A DNA stretch of 6,689 nucleotides from Porticoccaceae bacterium (GTDB lineage: Bacteria; Pseudomonadota; Gammaproteobacteria; Pseudomonadales; Porticoccaceae). Positions 6,689 through 6,689 of the stretch are shown here, in pieces. The notes under the pieces were generated by a model. It made no database searches, had not been told where the DNA came from, and saw only the letters and a program-made list of their open reading frames with translations. Within the stretch, counting starts at the first letter, position 1. The number at the start of each line of letters is the position of its first letter. The translations under genes and the position numbers were made by a program. The stretch is taken from the NCBI GenBank assembly GCA_003448675.1, contig DLXZ01000168.1, positions 1 through 6,689 of the forward strand. The letters are read 5' to 3'.

Positions 6689-6689
6689 T

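Overview
The window reads as a stretch of a gammaproteobacterial chromosome, with every supported gene on the + strand. The order kdsA - eno - ftsB - ispD - ispF - (extra gene) - truD - pcm - DUF368/popT - small lipoprotein matches the well known gammaproteobacterial block kdsA-eno-ftsB-ispD-ispF-truD-surE-pcm-nlpD-rpoS. The proteins most resemble those of Pseudomonas-, Marinobacter- and Cellvibrio-like lineages. A marine Cellvibrionales-type bacterium is my best guess, made from gene order and protein style only; no search was run.

Layout. Positions 1-387 hold the last 128 residues of KdsA (Kdo-8-phosphate synthase, LPS core). Enolase follows (438-1730), then the divisome protein FtsB (1760-2044). 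FtsB overlaps a TTG-started IspD by 4 bases, and IspD overlaps IspF by 4 bases; these are two consecutive MEP-pathway enzymes. IspF overlaps by 4 bases a gene that does not belong to the usual block: a secreted RcnB/CigR-like protein with a signal peptide and repeated LPPG motifs (3320-3829). TruD (tRNA pseudouridine-13 synthase) starts inside the end of that gene and stops at 4847. Pcm (protein L-isoaspartate methyltransferase) follows after only a few dozen bases, so surE, which normally lies here, is absent. A DUF368 membrane protein (PopT family, polyprenyl-phosphate translocase) comes next. At the right edge is the start of a lipoprotein in the nlpD position, but its frame closes with TAA after 46 codons.

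How the genes fit together. The spacing (4-base overlaps, gaps of at most about 50 bases, no convincing terminator) suggests one or a few co-transcribed units. KdsA makes an LPS precursor. IspD and IspF make isoprenoid precursors that end up in undecaprenyl phosphate, and PopT is thought to return that carrier across the membrane. FtsB and an NlpD-like lipoprotein act in septal wall synthesis and splitting. TruD and Pcm are RNA- and protein-maintenance enzymes.

What is unusual lies in 2700-5000 and at the right edge: the foreign-looking envelope gene spliced between ispF and truD, an AT-rich ispF tail with a perfect 15-bp tandem duplication at that junction, a TruD with a shortened insertion domain and an expanded Gly/Arg loop, loss of surE, a divergent IspD, and the early stop in the nlpD-like frame. 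I see no RNA gene, insertion sequence, CRISPR array or origin, and no intergenic stretch longer than about 50 bases.
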